A DNA stretch of 64,000 nt from Kwoniella bestiolae CBS 10118. Taxonomy: Eukaryota; Basidiomycota; Tremellomycetes; Tremellales; Cryptococcaceae. Location: NCBI RefSeq assembly GCF_000512585.2, contig NC_089241.1, positions 5,784,001-5,848,000 of the forward strand, written 5' to 3'. The first letter of the stretch is position 1; every line of letters begins with the position of its first letter. The notes beneath the pieces are model-generated. The model saw only the letters and a program-made list of their open reading frames with translations, was not told the origin of the DNA and did not search any database. Both the position numbers and the translations under genes were made by a program. Positions 24,563 to 36,166 of this stretch are shown here, piece after piece.

Positions 24563-27127
24563 ATGTACAAGTTCCATCATCCATATCAATATCTAGGTGA
24601 TCTCGATAGTTATAGGAGGAAGAGGATACCGCGGAATATCATTTGGGGTGAGTGAAGTTCAAAGTTTATCTTTATCTTTGGTTTGACCAGACTGTAAACA
24701 GTCTGGAATGACGCACTCGTCTTACTCTCTCTTAAATACTTTTCCTTTCCTCATCTCCTTGCAAAGATACTTGAGAATCCCATAGACTGATTACGCTTAT
24801 CTTCGGATCACTTCACAGGTATATTACTCTTCCTAGGTCTATCGACGCTATTCTACTTCGGAGGGGCGGATCATCTCTTCCAAGACACAAAAGACGAGGT
24901 GAGTAGGTGGAGCTGGAGCTGGAGCTGTAGCTATCATTTGCCCTCGCTTGCATCCTGATTGCTAATTCATCTTCCTGCTCCCCTGTTTCATCTAGTCACT
25001 CCACCTCAACCTAGAGATCAAATATGAGAGCTCATCAAGCGGACAAGCAGAGACGAGATGTCATGGACAGGGAGGGATTGTAGGTGGTTTACCGGGGTTC
25101 TACGTGTTTGATAGAATATGGTATAAGTCTGGGGAATTTTGTGAGTCCTAACGCAACATTACCCTTTTCATAGGATTATCCTCCTTCCTGCACTTAAAGA
25201 CGACCTACCTAAGGAAAGACACAAACCTATATTCTCGCAAAACTCACTCACCCTGCCTCGCAGATGGAGAAACACCACTGACCCGCTTGCTTTATCCCCT
25301 GTTAGATATCTTCACAGACCAGCCTGATCAGATCACCTTGCCGCCCCTTGATGCCATATCCATAGGAAAGAACCCAGTAAACGTCAGGCCGTTATCTGAA
25401 TCACCGAGTTTCGATAATGACGGTCCGGACGCGAAGGGGATTATGAGATGTTATCATGATGAGACGAGTGAGTTTCAATTTGATGTCTGCTGTATGCTTT
25501 ACATAAATGAATATACTAATGGTGTTGTCTGCTCGCCCACGCAGTATGGATGAACGTCGATGTACCGACTTATTCCCCTCCCACCACCACAGATGAAGAT
25601 GAGAATGGAAACCTCGATCGGAGGGTCATACCGAGGTCGCTGAACAAACGGTTCAACTGGGAATTTCACCATTATCATTTCCTCGCTGAATCCCTTTTGG
25701 GAGGTATAGCATCGTTGGATCTAGTAAGAGCAGGGAACAACATCGCATTATTACCATTGGGATCGCGGGAAGATAAGAAACAAGAGAAAGATCAGTATCG
25801 GCAGGTAAATAATGTAGAGCGATATTCGGCGTATAGGATGGATCAAGAGATATATGATAGACAGTGGTTGTTTATTCCTTGGGAGGAGGATTGGAGAGAT
25901 GCTTATGGCCTGAATGAGCCTATTGTGAAAGGGTTGTTTGATCATCGTACGTTGGCCTCACTCTTCTATCATCCTCCGTGAGCAGAGGGAAGATGGGATG
26001 GACTGACGATAAACGGATAAATCAGGTTTTGTCGATGCTCAGCGGTGGAATGAGACTACAGATCATGGTGATTGGGTAGGATTCGAGAGGGGTAAGTGAT
26101 GCTCAACAATCGCTACATCATACTATGTCGGAGGGAGAGCTGATATCCCATCATGGATAGTCGTCATAATTGACCGCTGGTCTTCCCACCTATACAACAC
26201 CCTGGCCAACCAATGGAACAAGATGGCATTAGACGTATTCTCCCTCTTACCCTCCATTCCCCCTCCGGATCCCTCCTCGAGCAAGGGGGTAGAATCGATA
26301 TTCTCACCTTACCGAGATCGGTTCCTGGGATATATGAACATCCAGAGTCTCCACCGTCATAAAACCGGTACTGCGCTGCACGAGATTCCGAAGATCGTTT
26401 ATGTGGATAGACAATCTTCTTCCCGGAGGCTTTTAAATGGCACGCACGATGATTTGCTGGATGTGCTGGATGGGCTGGATCATAGAGGAAAAGCAAAGAT
26501 TCAGGTGGGCAGATTGGAGGAGATGAGTTATGGGGATCAGATTAGGTTGTTTGCTGATGCTGATGTGAGTGGGGTCTGTCATATCCCTTGAGCAAGATCT
26601 GGCTGACGGGTCTATGTGTAGATCATAATTGGTGTACATGGGAATGGGTTGACTCATCAGGTGTGGATGGCTCCTGGGGGGATAATCATCGAGGTGAGTT
26701 ATCGGGATGAACTGCAGAAGCTATCAGGATTGCTGATCTTGGGTATATCGTGGTAATGTAGATATTCCCACCGGGGGTGTTTTTGAGAGATTATCAATTA
26801 ATAGCTCAAGTGGTAGGACACGAACATATAGCTATTGTAAGTTTACTCATTCTCTCAACTTGACCTGCGATGGCTGACGGGAATGGTACAGCTTGACAGC
26901 CAGATATACACTAAACAAGAATGGGAGAACGAACCTGGTAAATTACTTGCGTCTCGTCCTGACGAAGCTAACGACCGGAATATAACGGTGAGTCGCACTA
27001 CATCTGACGCTTATAAGGAACGATATGAGGCTGACGGTGTAATCGGTGATGGATGTTCTAGCTGAGCAAAGACTTCATAGAAGATTTGTTGTATTTGAAA
27101 TTAACGAACTATCAAGTTGTATTATAG
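24563..27127 (+). CDS. GT61-type (DUF563) glycosyltransferase, paralog A
   Basis: Putative Golgi glycosyltransferase of the GT61/DUF563 family, whose members transfer pentoses or GlcNAc; the substrate here is unknown. Eleven exons (24563-24647, 24819-24898, 24996-25140, 25264-25467, 25545-25946, 26026-26091, 26161-26564, 26622-26693, 26762-26836, 26892-26987, 27062-27127) give 564 residues. It has a type II layout: short basic cytosolic tail (YRRKRIPR), membrane anchor (GILLFLGLSTLFYFGG), stem, then catalytic region. The family core is IPKIVYVDRQSSSRR followed by DADIIIGVHGNGLTHQVWM, with IFPPGVFLRDYQ and GHEHIAI after it. It is in tandem with paralog B (561 nt apart); a third copy lies at 52586-55076. 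The start is the ATG that leaves the basic tail before the anchor. Confidence 0.88.
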
Positions 27128-27688
27128 GCTATTATCTTTTATCATCTGTCATCTGTCATCTGTCATTTATCATCTATCATCTATCATCTATCATCTATCA
27201 TATCATATCATATTTCATATGCCTCGTATGCATATCTGCGAGTGAGAACGATCTCATGGCAATGTTGTTACCATGGTGTGTGCAGTAAGTCAACGTGCGC
27301 ACGGTATCTTTGCGCTCGGACGAGGCAGTGCAATACTGTACTAGTCAGTCAACCAAAGCAGGTCTCAGATCCAAAGGAAGGAGTGTTATATACAAGATGT
27401 TATGTTTGATTAAAGTGGTCTGTGTGTGGATCTGATCTGGGTATGCACACATCGCCGTGTTTACTTACACACAGTAGCGCTGATTGACTAACTTACAGTA
27501 TGTTTGTTTGGATATAAGTTATGATCGGAAACGAGGATTGGACTGGAGCACCCCTTTGATTGAGGTATACTATACTGTACTCGAAATCCTAGTAATGTTA
27601 TCATGTTCTTTCAGCACAATTGTACAACCCCAACTCCATCCATAAACACTATCATCGACCATAAATACCCAAGAGGTATAAATCCCTG
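27128..27688. other. Spacer between tandem GT61 genes
   Basis: Holds the heptamer repeat at 27142-27197 and the promoter of the second GT61 gene. No further gene is seen. Confidence 0.6.
27142..27197. repeat. Tandem heptamer repeat (TCATCTR)8
   Basis: Eight 7-nt units: three TCATCTG, one TCATTTA and four TCATCTA, followed by degenerate TCATA units up to about 27220. It lies just 3' of the first GT61 gene. Confidence 0.9.
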
Positions 27689-29682
27689 ATGATGCGTTGG
27701 ATACCATCACTTTCCAGCACGGACGAAGATCAACACTATGTCGCCATCGGCTCCAAACCCAAACGCAGGAGGCTACATACACTCTTCGTATTATCTTGTG
27801 CGTTGGTTCGGTTTGATCACAGCGCTGAGATCGTAGGATAGGATGTGGGATTGGTAACATTGATTAATGGTTGGGTGATAGGTTGTCTGCTCCTCTTTGT
27901 TTCTTCGATAGGTATATATCACTCGGACTGGCTGGGGCTGGGTATTGGAAATGATGATTACGATCAATTGGTGGGTCATCGTCTGCATTCTTTAGTAAAC
28001 CATTTGGCTAAATATCTCCACAGGTTAACATGTCAACCGACTATGAAGCCAACAGACCAACAAAGTTGACAGGGGGTGTATCGGGTTTCTACGTGTTCGA
28101 GCAACTGTGGTACAGGAATGGTACTTTCTGTGAGTGGACTCTCACCCAACCGACACACCTTTGCATGGTCCAATCCCGGCCAATATCCTCTTGAGACGTG
28201 TGAAGCACTGGGATGTACTGATTGAGTATCATGGCTAGATGCATTTCAAGATAATACGACTATAGATACCCAACCCTTCCCAGACAGAGATACAATCATG
28301 TCTGGTCCGCACGATACAGTCCTCCTTCCCATAACGACCCAACAAGAATTGTTCCGAGAGCTTGACGGCGAGATACGGTTCCTCAAAGGCCAGACTCGTG
28401 GGTCACTCGCCGCCCTTTATCTCACATAGAGTAGTAATCGAACTGAGTAATCGAGCTGACGAGATTATCTCCTTGTTGTCATTGATTGGTTTTCTGGTTG
28501 ATAGTCTTTCTAAATGACGGAGCGGACCAGTGGAACTGGTCATACCTCAGTTGGTTCCACCATTTCGCTGCGGAAGTCCTACTGGGCGGTATCACCGCGC
28601 TCTCCCTTGCACGTTCCGTTGAAGATGCAAAGTCAATACCGAGGTTGATGATCCCGTGGGAGGGGAACTGGAAAGATGGTTATGGGATAAACGAAGTGAT
28701 GGTCAGTGGGATGTTCGGGAAGGATTTGGTAGAGAAAGATCAGTGGGATAGGTGGAGTGAGAAGGGTGATTGGGTTGGTTTTGAAAAAGGTAAGCTGTTC
28801 GAATGTCATGCCTCTTGATCAAGACTTGAACTGGTGAGGACTTGTCGATACTGATCATCCCAAACTGGCTAGTGGTCATCGTCGATCGATACGCTTCTCA
28901 CCGCCATAATCCCATTGCGAATGAATGGAACAAAATGGCATTACCCATCTTCTCGGAGCTCCCCGCACCCCCTCCACCGTTCTTCACACCATATCGCGAA
29001 GCCCTGCTTCACAACTTGGGTTTGGCTATCCCTCCTACTCGTCAGCAATATGGGAAATCGCTGAATAAGATTCCCAAGATCGTTTATCTGGATAGACAGG
29101 ACACGAACCGTAAGCTTACTGAGGGGGACCATAAGGGTTTGTTGGACGTTCTGAAAGGATTGGAGAAAGAGAGGAAGGCAGTGGTGGGCGTGCCGCACTT
29201 GGCAGAGATGGATTGTAGATATCAGGTGAAAGCTGTCAAAGATGCTGATGTGAGTGACTAATGATCCGATTCAACCCTGTACTAACTAATCGTGGATGAC
29301 CAACCTCTATGTGTGACCTGTTTTGTTGTAGGTCATCATTGGGGTTCATGGGAACGGGCTGACTCATCAGATGTGGATGTCTGAGGGTGGGGTTGTCATT
29401 GAGGTGAGTTTGCATCTTTTCGCATTGGCTTGAGTCTAATCATGCGTATAATTTAGCTCTTCATTCCGGATGCATTGTTGAGGGATTACGAAGTGCTGAG
29501 TCAAGCTCTGGGGCATCGTCATATCGCTACGGTGAGTAAACTGGATCCATGCCAGACATACCTCGATCAAAGAGCTGATAGATCCTTGTTATCGGTTTTG
29601 TTAGTGGGGCGACCGTATCTTACCGCCATCTGAGTGGGGATATTTCAAAGGGGAGCTGAACCCCACTATTTTGCACAACTGA
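27689..29682 (+). CDS. GT61-type (DUF563) glycosyltransferase, paralog B
   Basis: Second member of the tandem GT61 pair. Exons 27689-27797, 27882-27970, 28024-28129, 28239-28397, 28505-28789, 28873-29249, 29332-29403, 29457-29531 and 29605-29682 give 449 residues. Basic tail (KPKRRRLH) and anchor (LFVLSCCLLLFVSSIGIYH) predict a type II membrane protein. Shared with paralog A: GFYVFEQLWYRNGTF, the WNWSYLSWFHHFAAEVLLGGI region, PWEGNWKDGYGINE, VVIVDRYASHRHNP, IPKIVYLDRQDTNRK and the VHGNGLTHQMWM motif. It is about 115 residues shorter than paralog A, mainly in the stem and in one large loop. Splice positions in the catalytic half match those of A and C. Confidence 0.88.
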
Positions 29683-30500
29683 ACGTCCGTCCCGGTGAGT
29701 AGATCATGCCCAACGCGGCCATTCAGTCCGATGTAGCTTCTCTTGATATCTACCTGTCAGTGAGATGGCATGAGCTGAAAATTTGAGTTTGGAATAGCTT
29801 GAAACATCGTTCATCCAAACTCTGTTAGAAGATCTTATCGTCGAAATGACCTAACTCAGGAGAGGGAAAGGACTCACAAACTCAGTCGATTCATCTTGGA
29901 CTTGTATCATATCACCTATCACTTACATCTTATCTCCTTATCTTGTGCTTACTCAATTCATATTGCTCTATAATGCATGTACAGTACGAGACACTCCCTT
30001 CTAGATATAGATAGCTTCTGGACACCACAGCAGACGATCGATCGCACGTGTGTACCAACAGATCTGATAGCCCAGGAACACCCGGTTTCAAAACATCCAG
30101 GGTAAAAACTACCGCGCGGAACTACTTTTCTTCTCTCCTGTACTTCCTTTACCCTTCCTTTCCGGGATTAGCGCATAACGTGATTTGATAGGACGAAGAG
30201 GATAGTCGCGTGCTTGGATTGAAAATTACAAGTGTTGTACTATTTTCAGGTACTCGAGAGTCGTGATGCCATTTTTAGAGGATGGCTCCATGAGCTCAAG
30301 CGAGGTTGATTTTTCCTTCCTCCCTTTATACGACGTACCACTGTACTTGCAGCCTCATTCTTACTTTGCTCTTATCGGTTAACTGTGCTCGGTGATAATT
30401 GTGTATAATCAATCCTTCAAACCGACGAACAGCATAATCGTCCGTCGTCATTGTCACTCCACTTTCGAGGTATTAACAGCTGTATCTGCTTTTCAACAAC
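29683..30500. other. Intergenic upstream of the permease
   Basis: About 0.8 kb; CT-rich tracts near 30130-30170 and 30310-30330 fit a promoter. No gene is seen. Confidence 0.55.
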
Positions 30501-33203
30501 ATGTCTGACCTTGAGAAATACGGCGATAATGGGGAAACCCCCCTCCCCCACCTGAGCGGTGCAGCTACCCCCATGGAAGGTGCTGCCGGGGCTAGTCTGG
30601 ATAAGGGCAGTGTGGATGATGAGGTCTTGCTCGCCAAATTGGGGTAAGTATCTGTCCATTTATGTGGAACTTCCTAGGCAAGCTGGGGATGGTGCTGATG
30701 ATTTGGTATCGTTATAGGTACAAATCCGAGTTCATGAGGGAGTTTGGGAATCTTGAAACTTTCAGTTTTGCTATGAGGTGAGTGTCTTCCGGAAATTCCG
30801 TAGCCAGAGTAGGTGATTGGGCGCTGATGAATTTGTATTCTGATTTACAGTATTATGGGGTACGTCTGGTCCTCTTCCCTCCGCTGAGATGGGGAGCGTC
30901 TAGCTGACAGTGGTTCATATGTAGTATGACAGCATCCATCGCTACTACCTTCACCACTCCCCTTACGTATGGTGGTGTAGCTTCGGTAGTTTGGTGTTGG
31001 TTGGCAGGATCTATCAGTAAGCGACATATTCGCATTTTGTTCACAGATTTCCGTCTGATAGCTTTGTGTTAACGTTCTGTAATAAAACTGGACTTTAGTG
31101 AACATCAGTTTGGGAGCTTCCATCGCTGAGATCGTATCTGCTTATCCTACTGCTGGTGGATTGTACACCGTGAGTTACTCTTCTGCTTTTCGGAGATCAA
31201 ACAGAGCTGATTGGTTTTTGGGATTAGGCTTCAGCTGCTCTTGTACCTAGAACTTACCGACCTATGTAAGTGACTGCATAGCCATATCGGATCTGTGCCG
31301 ACTAGCAGCTAATGCGAAGGTATTTATAACACAGTGTCGGTTGGGTTACGGGTTATCTCAATATCTTAGGTCAGGTCGCAGGTGTAGCTTCTACAGAATG
31401 GGGTTTATCAGGAGTGAGTCCACTTTAACGCGCCTGGAAGGACCTTATTGACCTAAATGGAATGCTGGTAATCAGATGATCCTCGGTGCCGTGGTTATCT
31501 GTCGAGAGACCTACGTGATCGAAGTATGGCATCAGTTTTTGTTATTCTGCGCTTTACTGGTGATGCACGGATTGCTCAAGTAAGTCTCAGATCACCTATC
31601 ACAACTCGATAACAGATGCTCTCTATGCGTGAATCAGTAGCATCTTTTTCTTTACTTTGCTGATGGATATCTTCGACTGTGATAGCTCGTTACCTACGGC
31701 AGGTCTAGCGAGACTCACCCGATATTTCGTGTTCATCAACATCGGGTCAGCAATCATCATTATAATCACCTTGTTAGCGTGCACACCAAGGTCGGAGATG
31801 CACCCTGGAAGCTACATCTTCACCGAGACTGTCAATGGTACTGGATGGCCCTCTAATGGTCTAGCTGTTTTGATGGGTTTGCTCTCGGTCCAATGGACGA
31901 TGACGGACTATGATGCTGGTGGGTTGATGGTATACATCCTAGCTCAACTCGGATTGCTAAATCATACTTCTGCTTCCTCAGCCGCTCACATCAGTGAAGA
32001 AGTCCATCGAGCGGCGATCGCTGCCCCTGTAGCCATCTTCGTAGCTGTGCTCAATACTGGTGTACGTACCAATTTGTTCCTTCGGGCTAGCTTTGCCACG
32101 AAGTTTGACCTTGGCTCATTTGCTATATATCTCCATAGGCCATCGGATGGATCCTCAACATCGTCCTCTGTGTCACCGCCGGAGAGGTAGCTGATCTCCC
32201 CGGGCCATCCGGTAATGCTTTCTTGGGTATCATGTACTTGAGAATGGGTAAAGCAGGAGCCATGGTCCTATGGTCATTTGTCTGGTGAGTATACCATATC
32301 ATACCCTCCACCGAACTTTCAGTTGTATCAAACGCTAATTTGCGAATGTCTGTCCAATTCCACTCAGTCTCATCGCCGCATTCACCGTGCAAACCGCTCT
32401 TCAAGCCAACTCCCGAACTGTCTTCGCCTTCTCTCGAGATGGTGCTTTCCCTGATCGAGGATTGTTCGGCAGGATGAACAAAACTACCAGAACTCCCGTC
32501 ATCGCCGTTTGGGTCGTAGTTGCCATTAGTGTTTTGATGGGTGTATTGGCTTTTGCCAGTTTGACTGCTGTTAATGCTATCTTCTCAATGGTGTGTTCTC
32601 CTTCTTCTCTCCGCTACATCTTCATCTTGTCGACCATCGCAGGTTGAGCACAAGCTTATTGAATCTCTGGGTGAACAGTGCGCTGTAGCACTCGATTTGT
32701 CTTACCTCATTCCAGTAGTCTGCAGGAGGATATTCGACGGTCATGAAGAAGTCAAATTCACCCCTGGACCATTCTACATGCGAGGTTGGGGTCTTTACGT
32801 CAACATCATCATGTAAGTGATTGGTGTATTGCTGTCTTGCGAGGAATCCTCGGCTGACCATCTGTGTCCCATCTGTGTCCTATTTCATAGGGTCGTATGG
32901 ACGTTATTCGAAGTGACCATCCTAGCTTTCCCAGCTTCCTGGCCACTTACTTGGGACACCTTCAACTATTCTGTGGGTTGTGTTTCCGCTTCCTTCCTTT
33001 ATATTCGGGTGTTCTTGAGTATTCGAAGAAAATCAAGTTGAGAATCACTGACGATGGTCCGTTCGATATAGGCACCAATCACCGGAGCAGTCATGGCCCT
33101 CTCCCTCATATGGTACTTCGCAGCAGGTAGGAGATACTACGACGGACCCAAATCCAACTTATCCACAGAACAGAAGGCCGCTGTCGAGCCTGAACTTCAA
33201 TAA
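30501..33203 (+). CDS. Amino-acid/GABA-type permease (APC superfamily)
   Basis: Plasma-membrane transporter of the fungal amino acid-choline family (Uga4-like); the substrate cannot be told from sequence. Fifteen exons (first 30501-30643, last 33072-33203) give 541 residues with about 12 hydrophobic segments. Family features: hydrophilic N-terminus with YKSEFMREFGNLETFSFAMSIMG, then ASIATTFTTPLTYGG, VSAYPTAGGLYTASA, MTDYDAAAHISEEVHRA (the signature after TM6), QANSRTVFAFSRDGAFP, and TPGPFYMRG near the end. The third exon (30851-30859) is only nine nucleotides, yet phase and family consensus require it. The exon starting at 31686 was preferred over an earlier acceptor because it gives HGLLNSLPTAGLARLT. 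It lies between the GT61 pair and hydrolase 2. Confidence 0.92.
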
Positions 33204-34087
33204 GTTCTCTGGTGAAAGCTTTCAACAAAGCTTTTCAATTGTTCAGGGGAATGGGGGAAGGAAGAGTGGATTTTTACTTGGCTCTTTCATGTCGATGATT
33301 GAGCCGAGATCGTTGTACATCGTTATCTCATCATAACGAGATTTTCTTTTTGCTATACCTTACCGTTCCCATCTAATGAACGCATCATCTTCATCTATAC
33401 CACTATCTCTGAGATATACCTTTATAGATCAATAGAATAGTAAATGTAGATATAGATCGAATAGATGCATAACCTGTTTAACAATACTGATGAGAGAAAG
33501 CTCCTCAATGATCTGACATGAGTTTCGATGTCGTGCTGATTCAGCAAATAGCGGTATTGGTCTGTTGTATGGACTGGACGACTCGATCGCCGTGAGCTCA
33601 CTCAGTGACAGGAACTCGCCATCCATCCTTTGCACCGCCCTAGAAAGACCTACACCTGCGTAATTTGCCATTGATGTCATCTCAGATATGGTTCGAGGTG
33701 TATGTTTAGTATGCTTGATAAGCATGTGAGCACGTCACTAAGGTAGCTGAGTAAGATAGATTGGGCTCAACACATGTTCTGTACTTCTCGGGTCTAAAGG
33801 CGAAGGCGGCGTGTCGGTGATAGGCGGCGAGCGCATGCTGTACAATACACTCTGGGTAATAGTGTCTGTTCAGTCTTGAAGGGTTGATGCTCGGACACGG
33901 TGATTGGTAGCGAATCATTCGCCGTCAGCCTACAAGTTCCATGCCTGGATCGCTGATGGGTGTTGGACTTGGATGCATATAAATAGTCCGTTAGACGAGA
34001 CGAGGGATACCAACTTATTTACCCCGTTTCTTCACTCTCCACATACTCACAGTCCTCCCTCCAATCGTCCGATAAACACCCTTCAAC
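33204..34087. other. Intergenic upstream of hydrolase 2
   Basis: Contains the permease 3' UTR and the hydrolase 2 promoter with its TATA box at 33978. No further gene is seen. Confidence 0.55.
33978..33985 (+). promoter_or_regulatory. TATA box of hydrolase 2
   Basis: TATAAATA, 110 nt upstream of the ATG at 34088. Confidence 0.6.
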
Positions 34088-35770
34088 ATGCTCAAGCAAT
34101 CCTTGTTGTTCCTCGCTCTCATCGCCTGATTACATGGGCCAAACCCATCACAACCAAGGACGCACTAAGCTACCCGTCCGAGCCAGACGCCCAAGCGAGC
34201 TGTCGGACCTTCTATGCCGATATCTACGCAAAGACAAACTTCAATATCGATCTCAAGTCTGTCCTCGGTGGACCGTGAGTACATACATAAATGACCCAAT
34301 TTGAAGAAAGCTGACCTCCTGGTCTTTGAGTCTAGACCCGCCAATCAGCAGGAACTGACCGAACGCCAGATCCAAGCTGTTGCGGCCGGTTCCACAGTTC
34401 AAGAACAGATCTTTACTGCACCTCGTATCTCAGTCAATGGGACCTACTCGTTATGGTTCGAGTACTGCGAACCCAAAGAAGGTGCTCCCAGGGGGGTATA
34501 TCAGGCTCATCATGGTATAGTTGGGAATGCGGGGTATTGGAATGTCCATTCGGAGTGAGTAGCCCTCTCTCCCCCTCTCATGAAAACCGGTCGATGTTGA
34601 TGAGTGTCTATTGTACTAGTGATTACTTGACGTATTCGTTTGCCGAGAACGCCGCTGCAGCAGGATGGGGTGAGTTGGTCAGTCCTCCAGCCATGCAGTT
34701 CTCACTTGTTTCCAGCGCTCAAACGGAAAGACGATGCTGCTGATGATGTGGCAGCTACGTTATCGTATGACCGACTCGGTGTGGGTCGATCGGCCAAACC
34801 TGACGGAACGAATGTCGTCCAGGCTGCTTTTGAGATTGCTCAATCTGTTGCAATCGCTCAAAAGCACAGAGATGGGACTTTGAGCGGTGTAGGGAAAATC
34901 GACAAGATTGTTGGGATAGGGCATTGTAAGTAATGTTTTCAGCTCTATTTCAGCTTCTCGTCCGATTGTTTATAATAGTGTTATCATGCGTCACGTTGAA
35001 GGGGAATAACGATCTCCGTACCACTGATATAAGAGGGTCAGCTTCACTGACTACATTGTCGACCACAGCATACGGCTCAGCTCTCGTAACAGGCCTCGCA
35101 TCCGTCTCACCCACCTCGTTCGACGCCATAGTCCTCACTGGATTCACCAACAACGTGACTCTCGGTTCACTCGGCCTGACCGCTCTCCAACTTACCATCG
35201 CCTCCGTAGCGTACCCGGACCGATTCGAGGGTCTACCAAACGATTATGTCATTTCTGCTTCTTCCGCTGCTGATCAGGTCGTGTTCTTTCATTATCCGAA
35301 TTACACCCAGGATGCGTTCGAGGAATTTACGAGGACCAAAGGGGAATTCATCTTGGGACAGTTTAGTGAGCACGATATGTTCTTGGTCAGACGTACCTCT
35401 ACGACCAGAGCATATGACTACTGTATACTAAAAGGGCATCATGCTGATACAATGTGGTATGAATGATTAAAGACACTCCGTCTTCGCAGCAATCACCAAC
35501 GACCGCACAAATTATAAAAACCCCTTATTCGTAGATGTGGGAGAGTACGACGCGCCCGTCTGTACCGCCAATTGCTCGATAACTTCCATCGTACCTACCG
35601 AACAGATTCCCAACCCCTCTCAATTGGATAGTACGAGGGAACTGTTCCCCTCTGTTGAGAATTTTCAGACTTACGTTATACCCGATACTGCTCATGGGAT
35701 CAACTATAGTCCCACGGCTAGACTGGCATATGAGAAGATCTTCGATTTTGTCGAGGGTCTGGGGCTCTAA
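34088..35770 (+). CDS. Secreted alpha/beta hydrolase, paralog 2; frameshift in signal peptide (possible pseudogene)
   Basis: Same family as the genes at 6492 and 49792. Exons 34088-34274, 34336-34554, 34620-34669, 34755-34925, 35069-35365 and 35490-35770. The ATG at 34088 opens a good signal peptide (MLKQSLLFLALIA) but meets TGA at codon 14. The rest of the protein (ITWAKPITTKDALSYP onward) is open in another frame. Exon 1 is 187 nt against 188 nt in paralog 3, so one base seems lost. Everything downstream is intact: GHSYGS across an intron, Asp in VGEYDAPVC, His in DTAHGINYS, and correct phases at all five introns. Either a recent pseudogene or an assembly error; the only in-frame upstream ATG (33973) overlaps the TATA box and gives no signal peptide. 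Confidence 0.8.
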
Positions 35771-36166
35771 TTTAGAGTGTAACCGACCAGGATCCGGTGG
35801 TGGTGGGCATGGCAAATTGTGTAATGTGGTTCTTGTCTAGAGTGAAATCGAATCAAATTGTTATAATTTTCGTAGATCTATAATCTATAATGATTTCCTG
35901 TCGATTTGATCATATGCTGTCTATACCCTCATGATTTCGAATGAAGCGCTTTGCGAGTGGGTGAAAAAGGACTGCATGATACTGTATTGCTACTCTCAAC
36001 CTTTCAACGGCTTCCCTCCACATGACAACATACCTACCCATACTACTACAACGACTCCACCCAGTACACACAACAACAAACACATCTTCGTACTGCCTCA
36101 AATGCCTACAATCCCCATAACTTCCGACTGTCCTCTGATCTACGTTTGTCCATTGACATTCATCGA
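35771..36166. other. Convergent 3' region, hydrolase 2 / polyol dehydrogenase
   Basis: AT-rich, with ACA/CAA-rich words near 36050-36085. No gene is seen. Confidence 0.6.

Noticed and set aside
31640..31685. Earlier acceptor for the permease exon, adding a segment starting SIFFFTLLMD
   Set aside because: It would add about 15 residues after HGLLN not expected in the family; the later TAG gives HGLLNSLPTAGLARLT with a CTGAT branch site.
33973..34087. Upstream in-frame ATG at 33973 as the start of hydrolase 2
   Set aside because: It overlaps the TATA box and yields no signal peptide, unlike both paralogs.
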